Positions 28,417-38,698 of a DNA stretch of 64,000 bases are shown piece after piece. The notes under the pieces were generated by a model. It saw nothing but the letters and a program-made list of their open reading frames with translations, had not been told where the DNA came from and did no database searches. Position 1 is the first letter of the stretch. Every line of letters starts with the position of its first letter. The position numbers and the translations under genes were made by a program. This DNA comes from Jeotgalibacillus sp. ET6 (lineage in GTDB: Bacteria > Bacillota > Bacilli > Bacillales > Jeotgalibacillaceae). The stretch is taken from the NCBI RefSeq assembly GCF_029667115.1, contig NZ_JARUIU010000001.1:928104-992103 (forward strand), written 5' to 3'.

Positions 28417-29511
28417 TTGAAAGAAAAAATAGAACAAATTCAACAGTATTTATCTGACCATTCGCTGGATGCAGCGTTTTTAACTTCAACTGAAAATGTT
28501 TGTTACACTACAGGCTTCAGAAGCAACCCTCATGAAAGATGGCTTGCTGTATTCATTCCAGCAACCGGAGAAAGCACGTTAATCTGCCCTGGCATGGAGG
28601 AAGCAGAAGCGCGTCATGCAGGCTGGGAACACCACATAATCGGGTACAGTGATACAGAAAATCCGATCCAATTGCTACATACTTATCTTCAAGGACAAAA
28701 TATTCAAGCGGCTTCACTTGCTGTTGAAACCGGTCATTTGACCCTCGAACGGCTGCATCTGCTAGAAGAGGTGTTTGACACTTTGAAGGTGCATTCAATC
28801 GATCAGGAGCTTAATAATCTCCGCGTTATTAAGTCTTCAAGAGAAACAGACCTTCTGCGCAAAGCGGCTAAACTGGCTGATTTTGCCATAGAGACCGCAT
28901 GCAGTGAGCTGGCAGAAGGCAAAACAGAGCTTGAAATCCTTGCTGCGATTGAATTTGCATTAAAACGAAAAGGCATTACAGAAATGTCATTTTCCACGAT
29001 GGTCCTCACAGGTAAAAATGCTGCTTCACCTCATGGCACCCCCGGGCTGAACAAAATAAAAAAAGGCGACCTTGTCCTATTTGACCTCGGTGTCGTTTAT
29101 CAGGGCTACTGCTCTGATATTACAAGAACGGTTGCTTTTGGGGAGCCTTCAAAGGAGCAGATCAAAATCTATGAAGCCGTTCTTGCAGCGGAGCTTAAAG
29201 CGCTGGAAATGGTTAAGCCTGGGGTAAAAGCAAGCGAGCTGGATATGGCTGCAAGGAAGGTAATAGAAGAGGCAGGCTATGGTGACTTCTTTCCTCACCG
29301 ACTGGGACACGGTCTTGGTTTAAACGTGCATGAATATCCTTCCATTACATCTGACAGCGACTTTATTCTTAAAGAAGGCATGACGTTTACCATTGAACCT
29401 GGCATTTATGTCCCGAGCGTTGCGGGAGTCCGGATTGAAGACGATGTGCTGGTAACAAAAACCGGGTATGAAACACTGACTAAATTTCCTAAAACACTTC
29501 AATATTACTAA
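28417..29511 (+). CDS. Xaa-Pro dipeptidase-like M24 metallopeptidase
   Basis: 364 residues: a creatinase-like N-terminal domain (AAFLTSTENVCYTTGFRSNPHERWLAVFIP) and an M24 catalytic domain with all five expected metal ligands. These are Asp in VLFDLGVVYQGYCSD, Asp in the same segment (CSDITRTVAFG), His in HRLGHGLGLNVHEYP, Glu in FTIEPGIYVPSVAG and Glu in VRIEDDVLV. It probably cleaves dipeptides with C-terminal proline (PepQ/YkvY type). TTG start at 28417, behind AGGAGGAATGAGC. It is a monocistronic plus-strand gene that ends near repeat copy 4. Confidence 0.9.
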   Translation: MKEKIEQIQQYLSDHSLDAAFLTSTENVCYTTGFRSNPHERWLAVFIPATGESTLICPGMEEAEARHAGWEHHIIGYSDTENPIQLLHTYLQGQNIQAASLAVETGHLTLERLHLLEEVFDTLKVHSIDQELNNLRVIKSSRETDLLRKAAKLADFAIETACSELAEGKTELEILAAIEFALKRKGITEMSFSTMVLTGKNAASPHGTPGLNKIKKGDLVLFDLGVVYQGYCSDITRTVAFGEPSKEQIKIYEAVLAAELKALEMVKPGVKASELDMAARKVIEEAGYGDFFPHRLGHGLGLNVHEYPSITSDSDFILKEGMTFTIEPGIYVPSVAGVRIEDDVLVTKTGYETLTKFPKTLQYY

Positions 29512-29555
29512 GGGCTCTTTGGCTAAAACGGTTCTGTATAACAGAAAAAAAAAAA

Positions 29556-29776
29556 AGGAACTTGGGACATATGTGTCTCAAGCTCTACGACCGGTTCACT
29601 TCGCTTCAGGCGGACGCTTTCCGCAGGGACGGCGCTGAGCCTTCTTGGGTCTTGCCCTGCGAAGTCTCAGCTTGCCGTCATGTCCTGCTGGGAGCCAACT
29701 TCCGCTCTGTTCACCTTTTACTATTTATAAATACTATCTCGTTCTTTAAATTTTATTGAATTTTGTTCCAAACTCT
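29556..29776 (+). repeat. Dispersed palindromic repeat, copy 4 (full length)
   Basis: About 220 bp between the convergent peptidase gene and ald. The terminal repeats ACTTGGGACATAT and ATTTTGTTCCAAACT are partly eroded. The central stem has outer pairs CTGAG / CTCAG and inner CTTC / GAAG, where copy 1 has CTTT / AAAG. A run of eleven A precedes the left end. ald has its own terminator just beyond. Confidence 0.88.
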
Positions 29777-29818
29777 TTTTCAATGCAGTTTGACCCAATT
29801 ACCAAATCACCTGCAAAA

Positions 29819-29860
29819 AAAAGTGTGCAGACGTTAATTTTCACAGTGTGCACACTTTTC
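29819..29860 (-). terminator. Intrinsic terminator of ald
   Basis: Stem AAAAGTGTGC / GCACACTTTT, followed on the minus strand by a T-run, directly after the ald stop. Confidence 0.85.
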
Positions 29861-29863
29861 TTT

Positions 29864-30994
29864 TTAATTGGCTTTTACTGGAATCAATAATTCACGGGCA
29901 CTGGCATAGTCCAGTCCATGAGCTTCCGCTACAGCATTATAAGTGACAAAGCCGTTGGCACAATTAATTCCTTTTAACAAAGCTTCATTATCAAGGCAGG
30001 CTTGTTTATAGCCTTTATTAGCAATTTGAACCGCGTATGGAACGGTCACATTTGTCAGTGCAATGGTCGAAGTACGCGGAACAGCTCCCGGCATATTCGC
30101 TACTGCGTAATGAACAACATCATGCTTCGTGTACGTTGGTGCGTCATGAGTCGTGATCCGGTCAGTCGTTTCGAATATTCCGCCCTGATCGATGGCAATA
30201 TCCACGACCACTGAGCCCGGCTTCATCGTTTTGATCATTTCTTCTGTCACGAGCTTTGGTGCTTTGGCGCCGGGTATTAATACAGCTCCAATCACCAGGT
30301 CTGATTGTGCAAGTGTTTCAGCTATATTTAACGGATTTGACATAAGCGTTGTGACGTCTTTGCCGAACAAATCGTCAAGCTGGCGCAGGCGATCCGGGCT
30401 TAAATCAAGAATCGTGACATCTGCCCCAAGCCCGACTGCCATTTTAGCAGCATTTGTTCCTGCTACGCCTCCTCCAATGATGGTAACTTTTCCTCTAGCT
30501 ACTCCAGGAACGCCTCCAAGAAGAATCCCCATTCCTCCATGGATTTTTTCAAGGAATTGAGCGCCAATCTGGGTTGCCATTCTTCCTGCTACTTCGCTCA
30601 TAGGCGTTAATAGAGGCAGAGAGCCATTTGAAAGCTGAACCGTTTCATAGGCTATAGCGACAACTTTATTATCAATTAAAGCCTTTGTAAGCTCAGGTTC
30701 AGGAGCGAGGTGAAGGTATGTAAACAGAATAAGGCCTTCTTTAAAGTAGGAATACTCACTTGAAATAGGCTCTTTTACTTTCATCACCATATCAAAAGAC
30801 CATGCTTCCTGTGCGGTTGCAGCAATTTTACCCCCGGCTGCTATATAATCTTCATTTGTAAATCCCGAACCGGTGCCGGCATCGTGTTCAACAAACACTT
30901 CATGACCCTGGATCACTAAATGATGAACACCAGATGGCGTAATTGCTACACGATTTTCATTATTCTTAATTTCTTTAGGAATCCCAATACGCAT
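29864..30994 (-). CDS. ald: Alanine dehydrogenase
   Basis: Reversible NAD-dependent deamination of L-alanine to pyruvate and ammonium; in Bacillus it is needed for growth on alanine and for normal sporulation. 376 residues: [20 protein letters not shown], substrate residues in MVMKVKEP (Lys) and [16 protein letters not shown] (His), the Rossmann motif [28 protein letters not shown] at about residue 168, and [16 protein letters not shown] near the C-terminus. The ATG follows GGAGGGGCTTTAA. Monocistronic between two terminators. Confidence 0.97.
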   Translation of the reverse strand: MRIGIPKEIKNNENRVAITPSGVHHLVIQGHEVFVEHDAGTGSGFTNEDYIAAGGKIAATAQEAWSFDMVMKVKEPISSEYSYFKEGLILFTYLHLAPEPELTKALIDNKVVAIAYETVQLSNGSLPLLTPMSEVAGRMATQIGAQFLEKIHGGMGILLGGVPGVARGKVTIIGGGVAGTNAAKMAVGLGADVTILDLSPDRLRQLDDLFGKDVTTLMSNPLNIAETLAQSDLVIGAVLIPGAKAPKLVTEEMIKTMKPGSVVVDIAIDQGGIFETTDRITTHDAPTYTKHDVVHYAVANMPGAVPRTSTIALTNVTVPYAVQIANKGYKQACLDNEALLKGINCANGFVTYNAVAEAHGLDYASARELLIPVKAN

Positions 30995-31226
30995 TTAAAG
31001 CCCCTCCATTTATCTAAATCCTCATCTGTCCGCAAAACACCGGCTTTTAAGGATTCAGGACGGTGTTAGGCACTACCATTTTAACAAATGAAATGAATGA
31101 TGTCTCAATTTATTTTGCTTATTGAAATAAACTATTTTTTCTAATTATTGAACATTGCTTTGTTATTTATGTAGTATGTTAAACTTGGACTAAAACATGT
31201 ACGTTTACTAAGAAATGGAGATCAGC

Positions 31227-32546
31227 ATGCAGAAAATGGTTAAACAGCCCCGGATTGAAATCGAACGATTTGGTCTTGAGGCCATTCCAATTGAACAAAA
31301 ACAAACAAAATGGTTTGAATATGCCGGTATTCAGTTAGCTTTTTCAGTAAATACCGGAAATGTGCTGGTTCCAGCTCTCGCTGTCCTAACGGGAGGACTG
31401 ACGGTTGGATGGGCAATCGCTTCAACAATCCTGGGTGCCTTAGCCGCATTTTTACTTGTTTCTCTTCTGTCATTGCCGGGAGCACGGTATGGTCTGCCTG
31501 CACAATTTGTTATTAGAACAATGATTGGTACAAAACTTTCAAGATATTTCGCTTCTCCTATACGGTCGTTAACTTCTCTATACTGGTTCTCTGTTCAGAC
31601 GATTGGGGGATCGGTGGTGTTTATATCACTGCTGACTCCCCTTACAGGATTCAGGATCCATCTCTGGCTTCTTGCTCCCATGCTGGCAGCAGGAATGGCT
31701 TTTTTAGCTTTAATCGGATTTGATGCGGTGAAGAAGGCGGCAAAATGGTTTTTGCCTATTTTGTTTTTAGGACAGGCAGCGATGATCTATCTGATTTTAA
31801 CTTACAGCTTTTCTGCTTCCACCTCCATTATGGAAACAGGCTCATTTCAACTGAGCTCTTTTTTCTTTTTCTCAAGCCTGGCATTTGTTCAATATGTATC
31901 AGGAGTCAGTGCATCTTCAGACATGACCCGATATGCTGCGTCGCCAGGACAGGCTTTTTGGGGTGTACTCGCTGGAAATGTATCCGGTTTTATGATTACC
32001 GCTTTTCTTGGCGCGTTTTACGCCGCTGCACTCGGTTCACTAAATCCATTTGCAGCAGCGGGAGAACTTACAGACTCCTATCTGCTGATCATTCTTATCG
32101 CGACTGGTGCACTCGTCTCCATGATCTCGATTAATTTGAGCAACGCATACACAGGAGGATACAGTCTTTTGAATGCTTTTCCAGCACTTGGCAGAGTTAA
32201 AAGCGCATTGATTTTCGGAGCAGCCGCAACAGTATTAAGTCTTTTTCCCATTATTGTCCAACAGGCAGAAGAGTACATTTCCCTGTTGGGTGCTGCAGTA
32301 ATTCCGCTGTCATCCATCATTGTATTTGATTTTATATTTATCAAGAAAAGAAGAATTCTGGATGGGGACCTGGTTTTATTATCGGCAGGGAAAAATCTCG
32401 TGAACGCTGAAGCATTACTAACCGCCATTATTTTTATACCTGTCTACCTGCTGATCCCATCTTCTTTTTCCCCCGGCTTTATCGTCTTTATACTTGCCGG
32501 AATCACCTATACAGCCATGAAGTCTATAAGGGAAAAGAGCAGCTAA
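31227..32546 (+). CDS. NCS1 family purine/cytosine/allantoin-type permease
   Basis: About 439 residues with ~12 membrane segments, of the nucleobase-cation symporter-1 family. The N-terminal IEIERFGLEAIPIEQKQTKWFEYAGIQLAFSVNTGNVLVPAL matches the conserved cytosolic lead and first helix. Other segments include LPGARYGLPAQFVIRTMIG, SLYWFSVQTIGGSVV and VSGVSASSDMTRYAASPGQAF. The substrate (cytosine, purine, allantoin or a vitamin precursor) cannot be told, and no metabolic partner gene is adjacent. The ATG at 31227 has GGAG 6 nt upstream; a start 12 nt earlier is less likely. Divergent from ald. Confidence 0.85.
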   Translation: MQKMVKQPRIEIERFGLEAIPIEQKQTKWFEYAGIQLAFSVNTGNVLVPALAVLTGGLTVGWAIASTILGALAAFLLVSLLSLPGARYGLPAQFVIRTMIGTKLSRYFASPIRSLTSLYWFSVQTIGGSVVFISLLTPLTGFRIHLWLLAPMLAAGMAFLALIGFDAVKKAAKWFLPILFLGQAAMIYLILTYSFSASTSIMETGSFQLSSFFFFSSLAFVQYVSGVSASSDMTRYAASPGQAFWGVLAGNVSGFMITAFLGAFYAAALGSLNPFAAAGELTDSYLLIILIATGALVSMISINLSNAYTGGYSLLNAFPALGRVKSALIFGAAATVLSLFPIIVQQAEEYISLLGAAVIPLSSIIVFDFIFIKKRRILDGDLVLLSAGKNLVNAEALLTAIIFIPVYLLIPSSFSPGFIVFILAGITYTAMKSIREKSS

Positions 32547-32636
32547 TGAAAAAATCAAATTGTTTTGAAATATTCAATAATTGGTAAAGATATTCAGGCG
32601 TTTAGGGTGTACAATAGAACTAAGGAGGAGATAAAC

Positions 32637-33119
32637 ATGGCACTTAGTTATGATCATATTTTAGTAGCTGTCGATGGATCAAAAGAAGCAGAGTGGGCTT
32701 TCAAAAAATCAATTGATATTGCAAGACGGAACAATGCCACTTTAAATCTGCTTCACGTAATTGACACTCGATCCTTTGCTGTAGTTGAAGCTTATGATCG
32801 AAGCGTAGCAAAGAGAGCTCAAAGCTTTGCTGAAGAAATGCTTGGTGAATATAAAGCAGAAGCAGAACGTAAAGGTGTGACCAAAATTAATGTGTTTGTT
32901 GAATACGGCTCCCCAAAAGTACTTGTACCAAAAGAGTTTGCCAATAAAGTTGAAGCAGATCTTATTATCTGCGGGGCTACTGGCTTAAATGCGATGGAAC
33001 GTTTTTTAATTGGCAGCATTTCCGAGCATATTGTCCGAGCGGCTAAATGTGATGTACTGGTCGTCCGGACCGATCAGCCCCCGGAGAAAGAACCTGCTAA
33101 AGACGATTTCACAATATAG
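32637..33119 (+). CDS. Universal stress protein, UspA family
   Basis: 160 residues beginning MALSYDHILVAVDGSKEAEWAFKKSIDIARRN, with the ATP-binding pattern at the C-terminal side (ADLIICGATGLNAMERFLIGSISEHIVRAAKCDVLVVR, i.e. G-2x-G-9x-G(S/T)). Family members are stress-induced nucleotide-binding proteins. The ATG at 32637 has AAGGAGGAGATAAAC before it. A GTTTTG-N14-TGGTAA string around 32562-32587 is reminiscent of a sigma-B promoter, but this is weak. Own transcript, sharing a terminator with argH. Confidence 0.92.
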   Translation: MALSYDHILVAVDGSKEAEWAFKKSIDIARRNNATLNLLHVIDTRSFAVVEAYDRSVAKRAQSFAEEMLGEYKAEAERKGVTKINVFVEYGSPKVLVPKEFANKVEADLIICGATGLNAMERFLIGSISEHIVRAAKCDVLVVRTDQPPEKEPAKDDFTI

Positions 33120-33129
33120 TATTTTAAAT

Positions 33130-33160
33130 AAAAGCGGCCCTGTTCAGCAGGACCGCTTTT
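33130..33160. terminator. Bidirectional terminator, usp / argH
   Basis: 13-bp stem AAAAGCGGCCCTG / CAGGACCGCTTTT (one mismatch, a wobble on one strand) with a 5-nt loop, between two convergent stops only 46 bp apart. Confidence 0.85.
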
Positions 33161-33165
33161 ATCGT

Positions 33166-34554
33166 TTAAGTTAAAGGAACAGACTGCACAAGAAGGGATG
33201 CCTGCTCTATTTGTTTTCTTACCTGATCAAAGCCCGTTCCTCCTGCAGAATCTCTTCGCTCCACAGCCCGTATAGGTTCAAGCACCTGATAAATATCTTC
33301 TTCAATTACCGGAGAGGCCTCTTTAAGTGTAGGAAAAGGCAGATCTTTTAAATAAATTCCCTGCCCAATGCACACGAGCACCAGCTTTCCAACAATTTCG
33401 TGGGCTTCCCGAAACGGAACCCCCTTTGCTGCTAAATAATCCGCCAGCTCAGTAGCATTAGAAAAATCTTCATTTACTGCTTTCTTCAGACGATCCTTAT
33501 GAACATGCATGGTATCAATCATACCGGCAAATATTTTCAGCGACCCCATCAATGTATGAACCGTATCAAACATGCCTTCTTTATCCTCCTGCATGTCTTT
33601 GTTATAGGCTAGAGGCAACCCTTTAAGTACGGTTAAAAGGGACATTAAATGACCGAACACCCTGCCTGTTTTTCCTCTGACAAGCTCTGCCATATCAGGA
33701 TTCTTCTTTTGCGGCATAATGCTGCTTCCCGTAGAAAATGCATCCGCAAGTTCAATAAATTGAAATTCCTGGCTTGACCAGATAATCAGTTCCTCAGAAA
33801 ACCTCGAAAGATGCATAATCGTCATAGACGCATTGGATAAAAATTCAACGATAAAATCACGATCACTTACCGCATCCATGCTATTTTCATAGATTGAAGA
33901 AAAACCGAGCAGCTCTGCAGAACGATGGCGGTCAATTGGAAAAGTTGTCCCGGCTAAAGCGCCAGCTCCCAGCGGTGATTTATCTATCCTTTTTAACGAG
34001 TCTTCAAAACGCTGATGATCCCTCTCAAGCATCCAGAAATAGGCAAGCAAATGGTGAGCAAATGAAATCGGCTGAGCCCGTTGTAAATGAGTATATCCCG
34101 GAGCAACTGTTTCAACATGAACCTCTGCCTGCTTAAGAATCGCTTTTTGAACGGTTCTGATCAGGACCCCAATTTCTTCTACTCTATTTTTAAGATAAAG
34201 ATGCATATCAGTCGCCACCTGATCATTCCTGCTTCGTCCTGTGTGAAGTTTCCCTCCCACCTGGCCAATTTCTTTAATGAGCAAATGCTCCAGATTTAAA
34301 TGAATATCTTCGTTTCCTACGGAGTACGTTAATTCATTCTTTTCTGCTTTTTCTTTCAGGCGCGCCAGTCCCCCGAGTATTTCATGAACCTCTTCAGCAG
34401 AAAGGATCCCGCATTCTCCAAGCATCGTTACATGTGCCACAGATCCCTTTAGATCTTCAAACACTAAATGCTGATCAAAACCTATAGAGGCATTGAACTC
34501 ATCGACCCATTCTTCAGGCGATTGCGCGAAACGTCCTCCCCATAATTTACTCAT
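33166..34554 (-). CDS. argH: Argininosuccinate lyase
   Basis: Last step of arginine synthesis: splits argininosuccinate into arginine and fumarate. 462 residues: [80 protein letters not shown] and the fumarase-superfamily signature [16 protein letters not shown] carrying the catalytic Ser. The ATG overlaps the argG stop by 4 nt (ATGA), so argG-argH are coupled. Confidence 0.97.
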   Translation of the reverse strand: MSKLWGGRFAQSPEEWVDEFNASIGFDQHLVFEDLKGSVAHVTMLGECGILSAEEVHEILGGLARLKEKAEKNELTYSVGNEDIHLNLEHLLIKEIGQVGGKLHTGRSRNDQVATDMHLYLKNRVEEIGVLIRTVQKAILKQAEVHVETVAPGYTHLQRAQPISFAHHLLAYFWMLERDHQRFEDSLKRIDKSPLGAGALAGTTFPIDRHRSAELLGFSSIYENSMDAVSDRDFIVEFLSNASMTIMHLSRFSEELIIWSSQEFQFIELADAFSTGSSIMPQKKNPDMAELVRGKTGRVFGHLMSLLTVLKGLPLAYNKDMQEDKEGMFDTVHTLMGSLKIFAGMIDTMHVHKDRLKKAVNEDFSNATELADYLAAKGVPFREAHEIVGKLVLVCIGQGIYLKDLPFPTLKEASPVIEEDIYQVLEPIRAVERRDSAGGTGFDQVRKQIEQASLLVQSVPLT

Positions 34555-35765
34555 GAGACGGTTTCCCCTTTTTTACTTTGCACCATGGAGTGAACTTTAG
34601 TTGGAAGTCCCCATAGTTGGATGAAGCCGATCGCTGCGCTATGGTTAAACTCATCGTCTGCTGTATAAGTAGCAAGCTTTTCATTATAAAGGGAATTAGG
34701 CGACGTTCTTCCCTCTACAATTGCATGACCTTTAAAAAGCTTTACTCTAGCCACTCCATTTACATACTGCTGCGTTTCCTTCAAAAAAGCCTGAAGTGCC
34801 GGGGTTAATGGAGAAAACCAAAGCCCTTCGTATATCATCTCTGTAATTTTCTTTTCAATCACTGGCTTAAAATGAGCCATTTCTTTTACTAGCGTTAAAT
34901 CTTCAAGCTCTTTATGAGCCTTCATTAGGGTTACAGCACCAGGACATTCATATACTTCTCTTGATTTTATACCGACAAGTCTGTTTTCAACGTGGTCAAT
35001 TCTCCCCACTCCATGCTTTCCTGCAAGATCATTGAGAGTAAGAATCATAGTGGATAACGGCATTTTTTCACCATTTAACGCAATGGGAACACCTTGCTCA
35101 AATTCTATTTCAATAAGATCGGGAGCATTAGGGGTTGTTTCAAGAGACGCTGTAAGATCGTATGCTCCCTCTGGAGGAGCCGCCCAAGGATCTTCTAAAA
35201 CTCCACATTCATTGCTTCTTCCCCATAAGTTTTGGTCAATTGAGTAGGGGCTGTCCAGATTAATTGGAATGGGTATATTATGTTTTTTTGCATAATCAAT
35301 CTCTTCTTCTCTTGACCAGCCCCACTCTCTGACTGGTGCGATTACTTCAAGATCGGGATTTAAAGCCTGAATAGCAACTTCAAACCTTACCTGGTCATTT
35401 CCTTTGCCCGTACATCCATGTGCTACTGCATGAGCTCCGCTTTGTTCGGCCACTTCTACCAGCTTCTTCGCGATCAGCGGACGTGAAAGTGCAGAAACCA
35501 ATGGATATTTTCCTTCATACATCGTATGTGCCTGAAGGGCTGTCAGCGCATAATCCTGTGCAAATTCTTCTTTTGCATCAATCACATAGCTTTCCGTTGC
35601 TCCAACAGTCAACGCTTTCTCCTTCACAAAATCAAGATCTTTTCCTTCTCCCACATCCAGGCAGCACGCTACTACGGCATATCCCTGATCTTTTAGCCAT
35701 TGGATGGCAACCGAGGTATCCAAACCTCCGGAATAGGCTAAAACAACTTTTTTATTTTGATTCAT
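34551..35765 (-). CDS. argG: Argininosuccinate synthase
   Basis: Joins citrulline and aspartate with ATP. 404 residues: the N-type ATP pyrophosphatase P-loop [22 protein letters not shown] at residue ~8, [29 protein letters not shown] and [18 protein letters not shown] use the ATG at 35765, which follows AGAGG by 9 nt; a TTG 9 nt upstream abuts the ribosome site. ARG-box-like sequences lie just upstream. First gene of argG-argH. Confidence 0.97.
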   Translation of the reverse strand: MNQNKKVVLAYSGGLDTSVAIQWLKDQGYAVVACCLDVGEGKDLDFVKEKALTVGATESYVIDAKEEFAQDYALTALQAHTMYEGKYPLVSALSRPLIAKKLVEVAEQSGAHAVAHGCTGKGNDQVRFEVAIQALNPDLEVIAPVREWGWSREEEIDYAKKHNIPIPINLDSPYSIDQNLWGRSNECGVLEDPWAAPPEGAYDLTASLETTPNAPDLIEIEFEQGVPIALNGEKMPLSTMILTLNDLAGKHGVGRIDHVENRLVGIKSREVYECPGAVTLMKAHKELEDLTLVKEMAHFKPVIEKKITEMIYEGLWFSPLTPALQAFLKETQQYVNGVARVKLFKGHAIVEGRTSPNSLYNEKLATYTADDEFNHSAAIGFIQLWGLPTKVHSMVQSKKGETVS

Positions 35766-35781
35766 AACAATCAACCTCTTT

Positions 35782-35814
35782 CGTATTTTTATTTATCGTA
35801 ATGTATATTTATTC
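35782..35814. promoter_or_regulatory. Two ARG-box-like sequences upstream of argG
   Basis: On the minus strand, GAATAAATATACATTA and CGATAAATAAAAATACG lie in tandem 17-50 bp above the argG start. Both resemble the AT-rich ArgR/AhrC operator TGAATAWWWATTCA with mismatches. The region is AT-rich, so chance matches are possible. Confidence 0.4.
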
Positions 35815-35910
35815 TTTATAGGATGTGTACATACTAACAGGTCCTTTTAGAACTTACAATAGAAAATAATAAAAATTTAAAAGTCTTAATATTCAGATAA
35901 GTATGTATAA

Positions 35911-35944
35911 AAAAACTACCGTGTTCGTTTCACATGGCAGTTTG
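35911..35944 (-). terminator. Intrinsic terminator of the EcsC-like gene
   Basis: Imperfect stem AAACTACCGTG / CACATGGCAGTTT, followed on the minus strand by TTTTTATAC, 9 bp after the stop. Confidence 0.7.
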
Positions 35945-35952
35945 GTTGATGC

Positions 35953-36783
35953 TTATTTTTTATCACATAAAAAACGGTATTGATAAAATTTTTCAGCAAA
36001 ATCAGTTACTCTTCTGGTCAGCTGATAATTTGAAAAAGCTCCAATGGACATTGAAATGATGGGAAGATTGGAAAATTTCTTTTTGCGGAACATACTGATC
36101 GCCGTGGATTTAAATAATTGTTTTACAGGTCCTTCAAGCCAGCGTTCATTGGTTAATTCATCATTTCCATTAAAAAAATAGCTTATTTCGTGCGTTTCCA
36201 ACGACCTGATTAAATCATCCCAGGCCTCTGCCTGATAACGGATCGGCAGTGTAGCAGCGTGAAATAGTTTTAAGGAAAGCGTCATTTCATAAGGAGTCTG
36301 TACGTCACGGCCATAGGCTGTAGCAACAAATTGAATGGCCCTTATATTTAAAATCGTCATAGCCAGCAAGTCTGTACTAAAAGCTACGGCTCCCCCCGTT
36401 CCTGCGACCCCTCCCTGAATAAAAGAATACAGTTTGTGACGCCCGCTCTGCTGAATCGCCATATAGTGCAGCTGATCGATTCTAAGATGTGCAAAATCAT
36501 GAAGAAAGCTGACTTTTTCGTCAAATGCCTTAGCTGTTGACAGTAATCTTTCCAATGTATCTTTGTGAAGATGGGAACCCTGTATGATACTGTGCAAATG
36601 AAAAAGGGCTGCATCCATTTTAGTAAATACTTCTTCTTTGATCGCAGGAGGAAGACTTTTAAATGATCCATCCAACCACCTCGAGAATGTCATGGATAAA
36701 TCATGTCCTCTGAAAGAACCAAGTTCTCTGCGCCATGTTGTAATTTCATCGTATACTTCTATTTCACGCTCTGACCAGCTCAT
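35953..36783 (-). CDS. EcsC family protein
   Basis: 276 residues. The family is recognised from the central glycine-rich hydrophobic segment LYSFIQGGVAGTGGAVAFSTDLLAMTILNIRAIQFVATAYGRDV, followed by LSLKLFHAATLPIRYQAEAWDDLI, and a second hydrophobic patch near the C-terminus (NLPIISMSIGAFSNYQLTRRV). EcsC-like proteins have no established biochemical activity. EcsC itself is encoded with the EcsAB ABC transporter in B. subtilis, but no transporter is adjacent here. Single-gene unit with its own terminator. Confidence 0.75.
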   Translation of the reverse strand: MSWSEREIEVYDEITTWRRELGSFRGHDLSMTFSRWLDGSFKSLPPAIKEEVFTKMDAALFHLHSIIQGSHLHKDTLERLLSTAKAFDEKVSFLHDFAHLRIDQLHYMAIQQSGRHKLYSFIQGGVAGTGGAVAFSTDLLAMTILNIRAIQFVATAYGRDVQTPYEMTLSLKLFHAATLPIRYQAEAWDDLIRSLETHEISYFFNGNDELTNERWLEGPVKQLFKSTAISMFRKKKFSNLPIISMSIGAFSNYQLTRRVTDFAEKFYQYRFLCDKK

Positions 36784-36894
36784 GGAGAACCCACCTCATT
36801 TTTCCAATAGTATGCCCGGACTGAGGATCATCTATAAGGAAAACAGTTAACCTGCATTAATTAATTTTATGGGCTGAAAAAGAAGATATTCATT

Positions 36895-36928
36895 AAAAAA
36901 ACCTGCACTCCTTTATCAGGAATGCAGG
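36895..36928 (-). terminator. Intrinsic terminator of ackA
   Basis: Stem CCTGCACTCCT / AGGAATGCAGG (a wobble pair in one strand), followed on the minus strand by TTTTTTTAATG, 17 bp after the ackA stop. Confidence 0.88.
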
Positions 36929-36944
36929 CTCAGGGAATGCGTTT

Positions 36945-38129
36945 TTAAGATAAGCGAGTAACATCTCTTGCGATCATGACTTCTTCATCTGTTGGAATCA
37001 CGACAACTTTCACCGGAGAGTGAGGGTAGTTAATAAATGCTTCCTCTCCACGCGTTTTGTTCAAGGTCGGGTCCCAGTAAATGCCCATGAATTCAAGTCC
37101 ATTGAGGACTTCAGCACGAATGGTTTCACTATTCTCACCAATACCTGCTGTGAAGATGATGGCATCTACACCGTTCATTCGTGCAGCGTAGGATCCGATG
37201 TATTTATGGATGCGGTTAGAAAATACGTCCAATGCAAGACGGGCACGTTCATTTCCTTCTGCTGACTGAATTTCAATGTCACGTAAATCACTTGAGAAGC
37301 CGGAAACACCAAGCATACCTGATTGCTTATTTAAAACATCCAGTACACCTTCTGCTGACTTATCTGTTTTTTCCATAATAAAGGGGATAAGCGCTGGATC
37401 AATATTTCCGCTTCGGGTTCCCATTGTCACACCTGCAAGAGGCGTAAAGCCCATTGAAGTATCGATAGAGCGTCCACCTTCAATTGCAGCGATACTCGCC
37501 CCATTTCCTAAATGACAGGAAATCAGTCTTAATTGCTCTAACGGACGTCCAAGCATTTCAGCTGCACGCTGAGAAACGTATTTATGCGACGTACCGTGGA
37601 ATCCATATTTACGAATACCATACTCTTTGTAGTATTCATACGGAAGGCTGTATAAAAAAGAACTTTCAGGCATAGTTTGATGAAAGGCTGTGTCAAATAC
37701 CGCAACAGCCGGTGTAGTTGGAAGAACGTTTTGAAATGCGCGGATACCCGTTATGTTGGCAGGATTATGCAACGGTGCAAGATCTGAAAGTTCTTCAAAT
37801 TTGGCAATTGTTTCTTCCGTAATTACGACCGAATCATTAAATACTTCTCCACCATGTACGACACGATGACCTACTCCATCAATTTCATTTAAAGACTGAA
37901 TAATGCCCGTTGAAGTCAGCTTTGAAAGCAGCATTTGTACGGCGACATCGTGGTTAGGAATATCCGTAATGTCTTTTTGCTTTTCGCCATCCACTGTGAT
38001 GGTAAAAACAGCATTTTCTAATCCAATCCGCTCGATAATTCCTTTTGTAATTACCGTTTCTTCCGGCATTTCAAAAAGCTGAAATTTCAATGACGAGCTT
38101 CCGGCGTTTATTGCAATGACTTTTGTCAT
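36945..38129 (-). CDS. ackA: Acetate kinase
   Basis: Makes ATP and acetate from acetyl phosphate during overflow metabolism. 394 residues: [22 protein letters not shown] (phosphotransfer loop), GHRVVHGGE (Arg/His), [12 protein letters not shown] (catalytic Asp), [49 protein letters not shown] and TAGIGENS. The ATG follows AAGAAGGAGCGAATTCC. Monocistronic; a promoter and an upstream cre are described separately. Confidence 0.97.
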   Translation of the reverse strand: MTKVIAINAGSSSLKFQLFEMPEETVITKGIIERIGLENAVFTITVDGEKQKDITDIPNHDVAVQMLLSKLTSTGIIQSLNEIDGVGHRVVHGGEVFNDSVVITEETIAKFEELSDLAPLHNPANITGIRAFQNVLPTTPAVAVFDTAFHQTMPESSFLYSLPYEYYKEYGIRKYGFHGTSHKYVSQRAAEMLGRPLEQLRLISCHLGNGASIAAIEGGRSIDTSMGFTPLAGVTMGTRSGNIDPALIPFIMEKTDKSAEGVLDVLNKQSGMLGVSGFSSDLRDIEIQSAEGNERARLALDVFSNRIHKYIGSYAARMNGVDAIIFTAGIGENSETIRAEVLNGLEFMGIYWDPTLNKTRGEEAFINYPHSPVKVVVIPTDEEVMIARDVTRLS

Positions 38130-38313
38130 AGTGGAATTCGCTCCTTCTTGTTTAATTCTGTTAACCCTTTTGTACAGTTCTAGTGATGAGAGAAAATGTG
38201 ACTCTATTCACAACCTGAAAAAATTTCTGGGCAGCCTGTAGAAAACAAAGCGCTGCTTAAATCGTAATCCTATTAAAACCATAGTTGGTTATTCGCTGCA
38301 TGTTGTCTTTTTC

Positions 38314-38370
38314 ATTTAATCACTGAATGTACTGCACTTCAAGAGAAAGCTTGCCGTGACAACGTTTACA
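38314..38370 (-). promoter_or_regulatory. ackA promoter with upstream cre site (CcpA activation arrangement)
   Basis: Minus strand: cre TGTAAACGTTGTCA (38370-38357), -35 TTGAAG (38342-38337), 17-bp spacer, -10 TTAAAT (38319-38314), start near 38307. The cre centre is about 57 bp upstream of that start, the position of the CcpA-activating cre known for B. subtilis ackA. The -10 is only moderate, and the leader would be ~180 nt. Confidence 0.6.
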
Positions 38371-38398
38371 CTTAGAAGTGTTTATTTTCAGAAAAAAA

Positions 38399-38570
38399 GC
38401 CTGGACAAAATTGTCTCAGACTTTTGGACCGGTTCACTGTGCTTCATGCAGGCATATTGTACATGGACGGTTACTTGAGACTACGCAGGATAGAACCCAG
38501 GAAGGCTCAAGCAACCATCAATTTTGGCAGGATTCGCCGACTTGCGCTGCTCACCTTTTACTATTGAATT
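38399..38570 (+). repeat. Dispersed palindromic repeat, copy 5 (degenerate)
   Basis: Between ackA and ytxK. The left hairpin (GCCTGGACA / TGTCTCAGAC), the GACCGGTTCACTG block and the end GCTGCTCACCTTTTAC are recognisable; the middle is much altered, and I cannot find the right terminal repeat. The central arms still pair at their outer ends (CTTGAG / CTCAAG). The rest of the 550-bp ackA-ytxK space holds the ackA promoter and no gene. Confidence 0.75.
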
Positions 38571-38698
38571 ATCCTCATATATTTTTAAACGCTCTATATG
38601 CTATAGCTTCTTCTTCAAATAATCGTATAGTACAGACATTCTAAGTCTTCGCGGCACTTCCATTTTTTATACTCTTTTTCAAACAGTTCCTGAGTATT

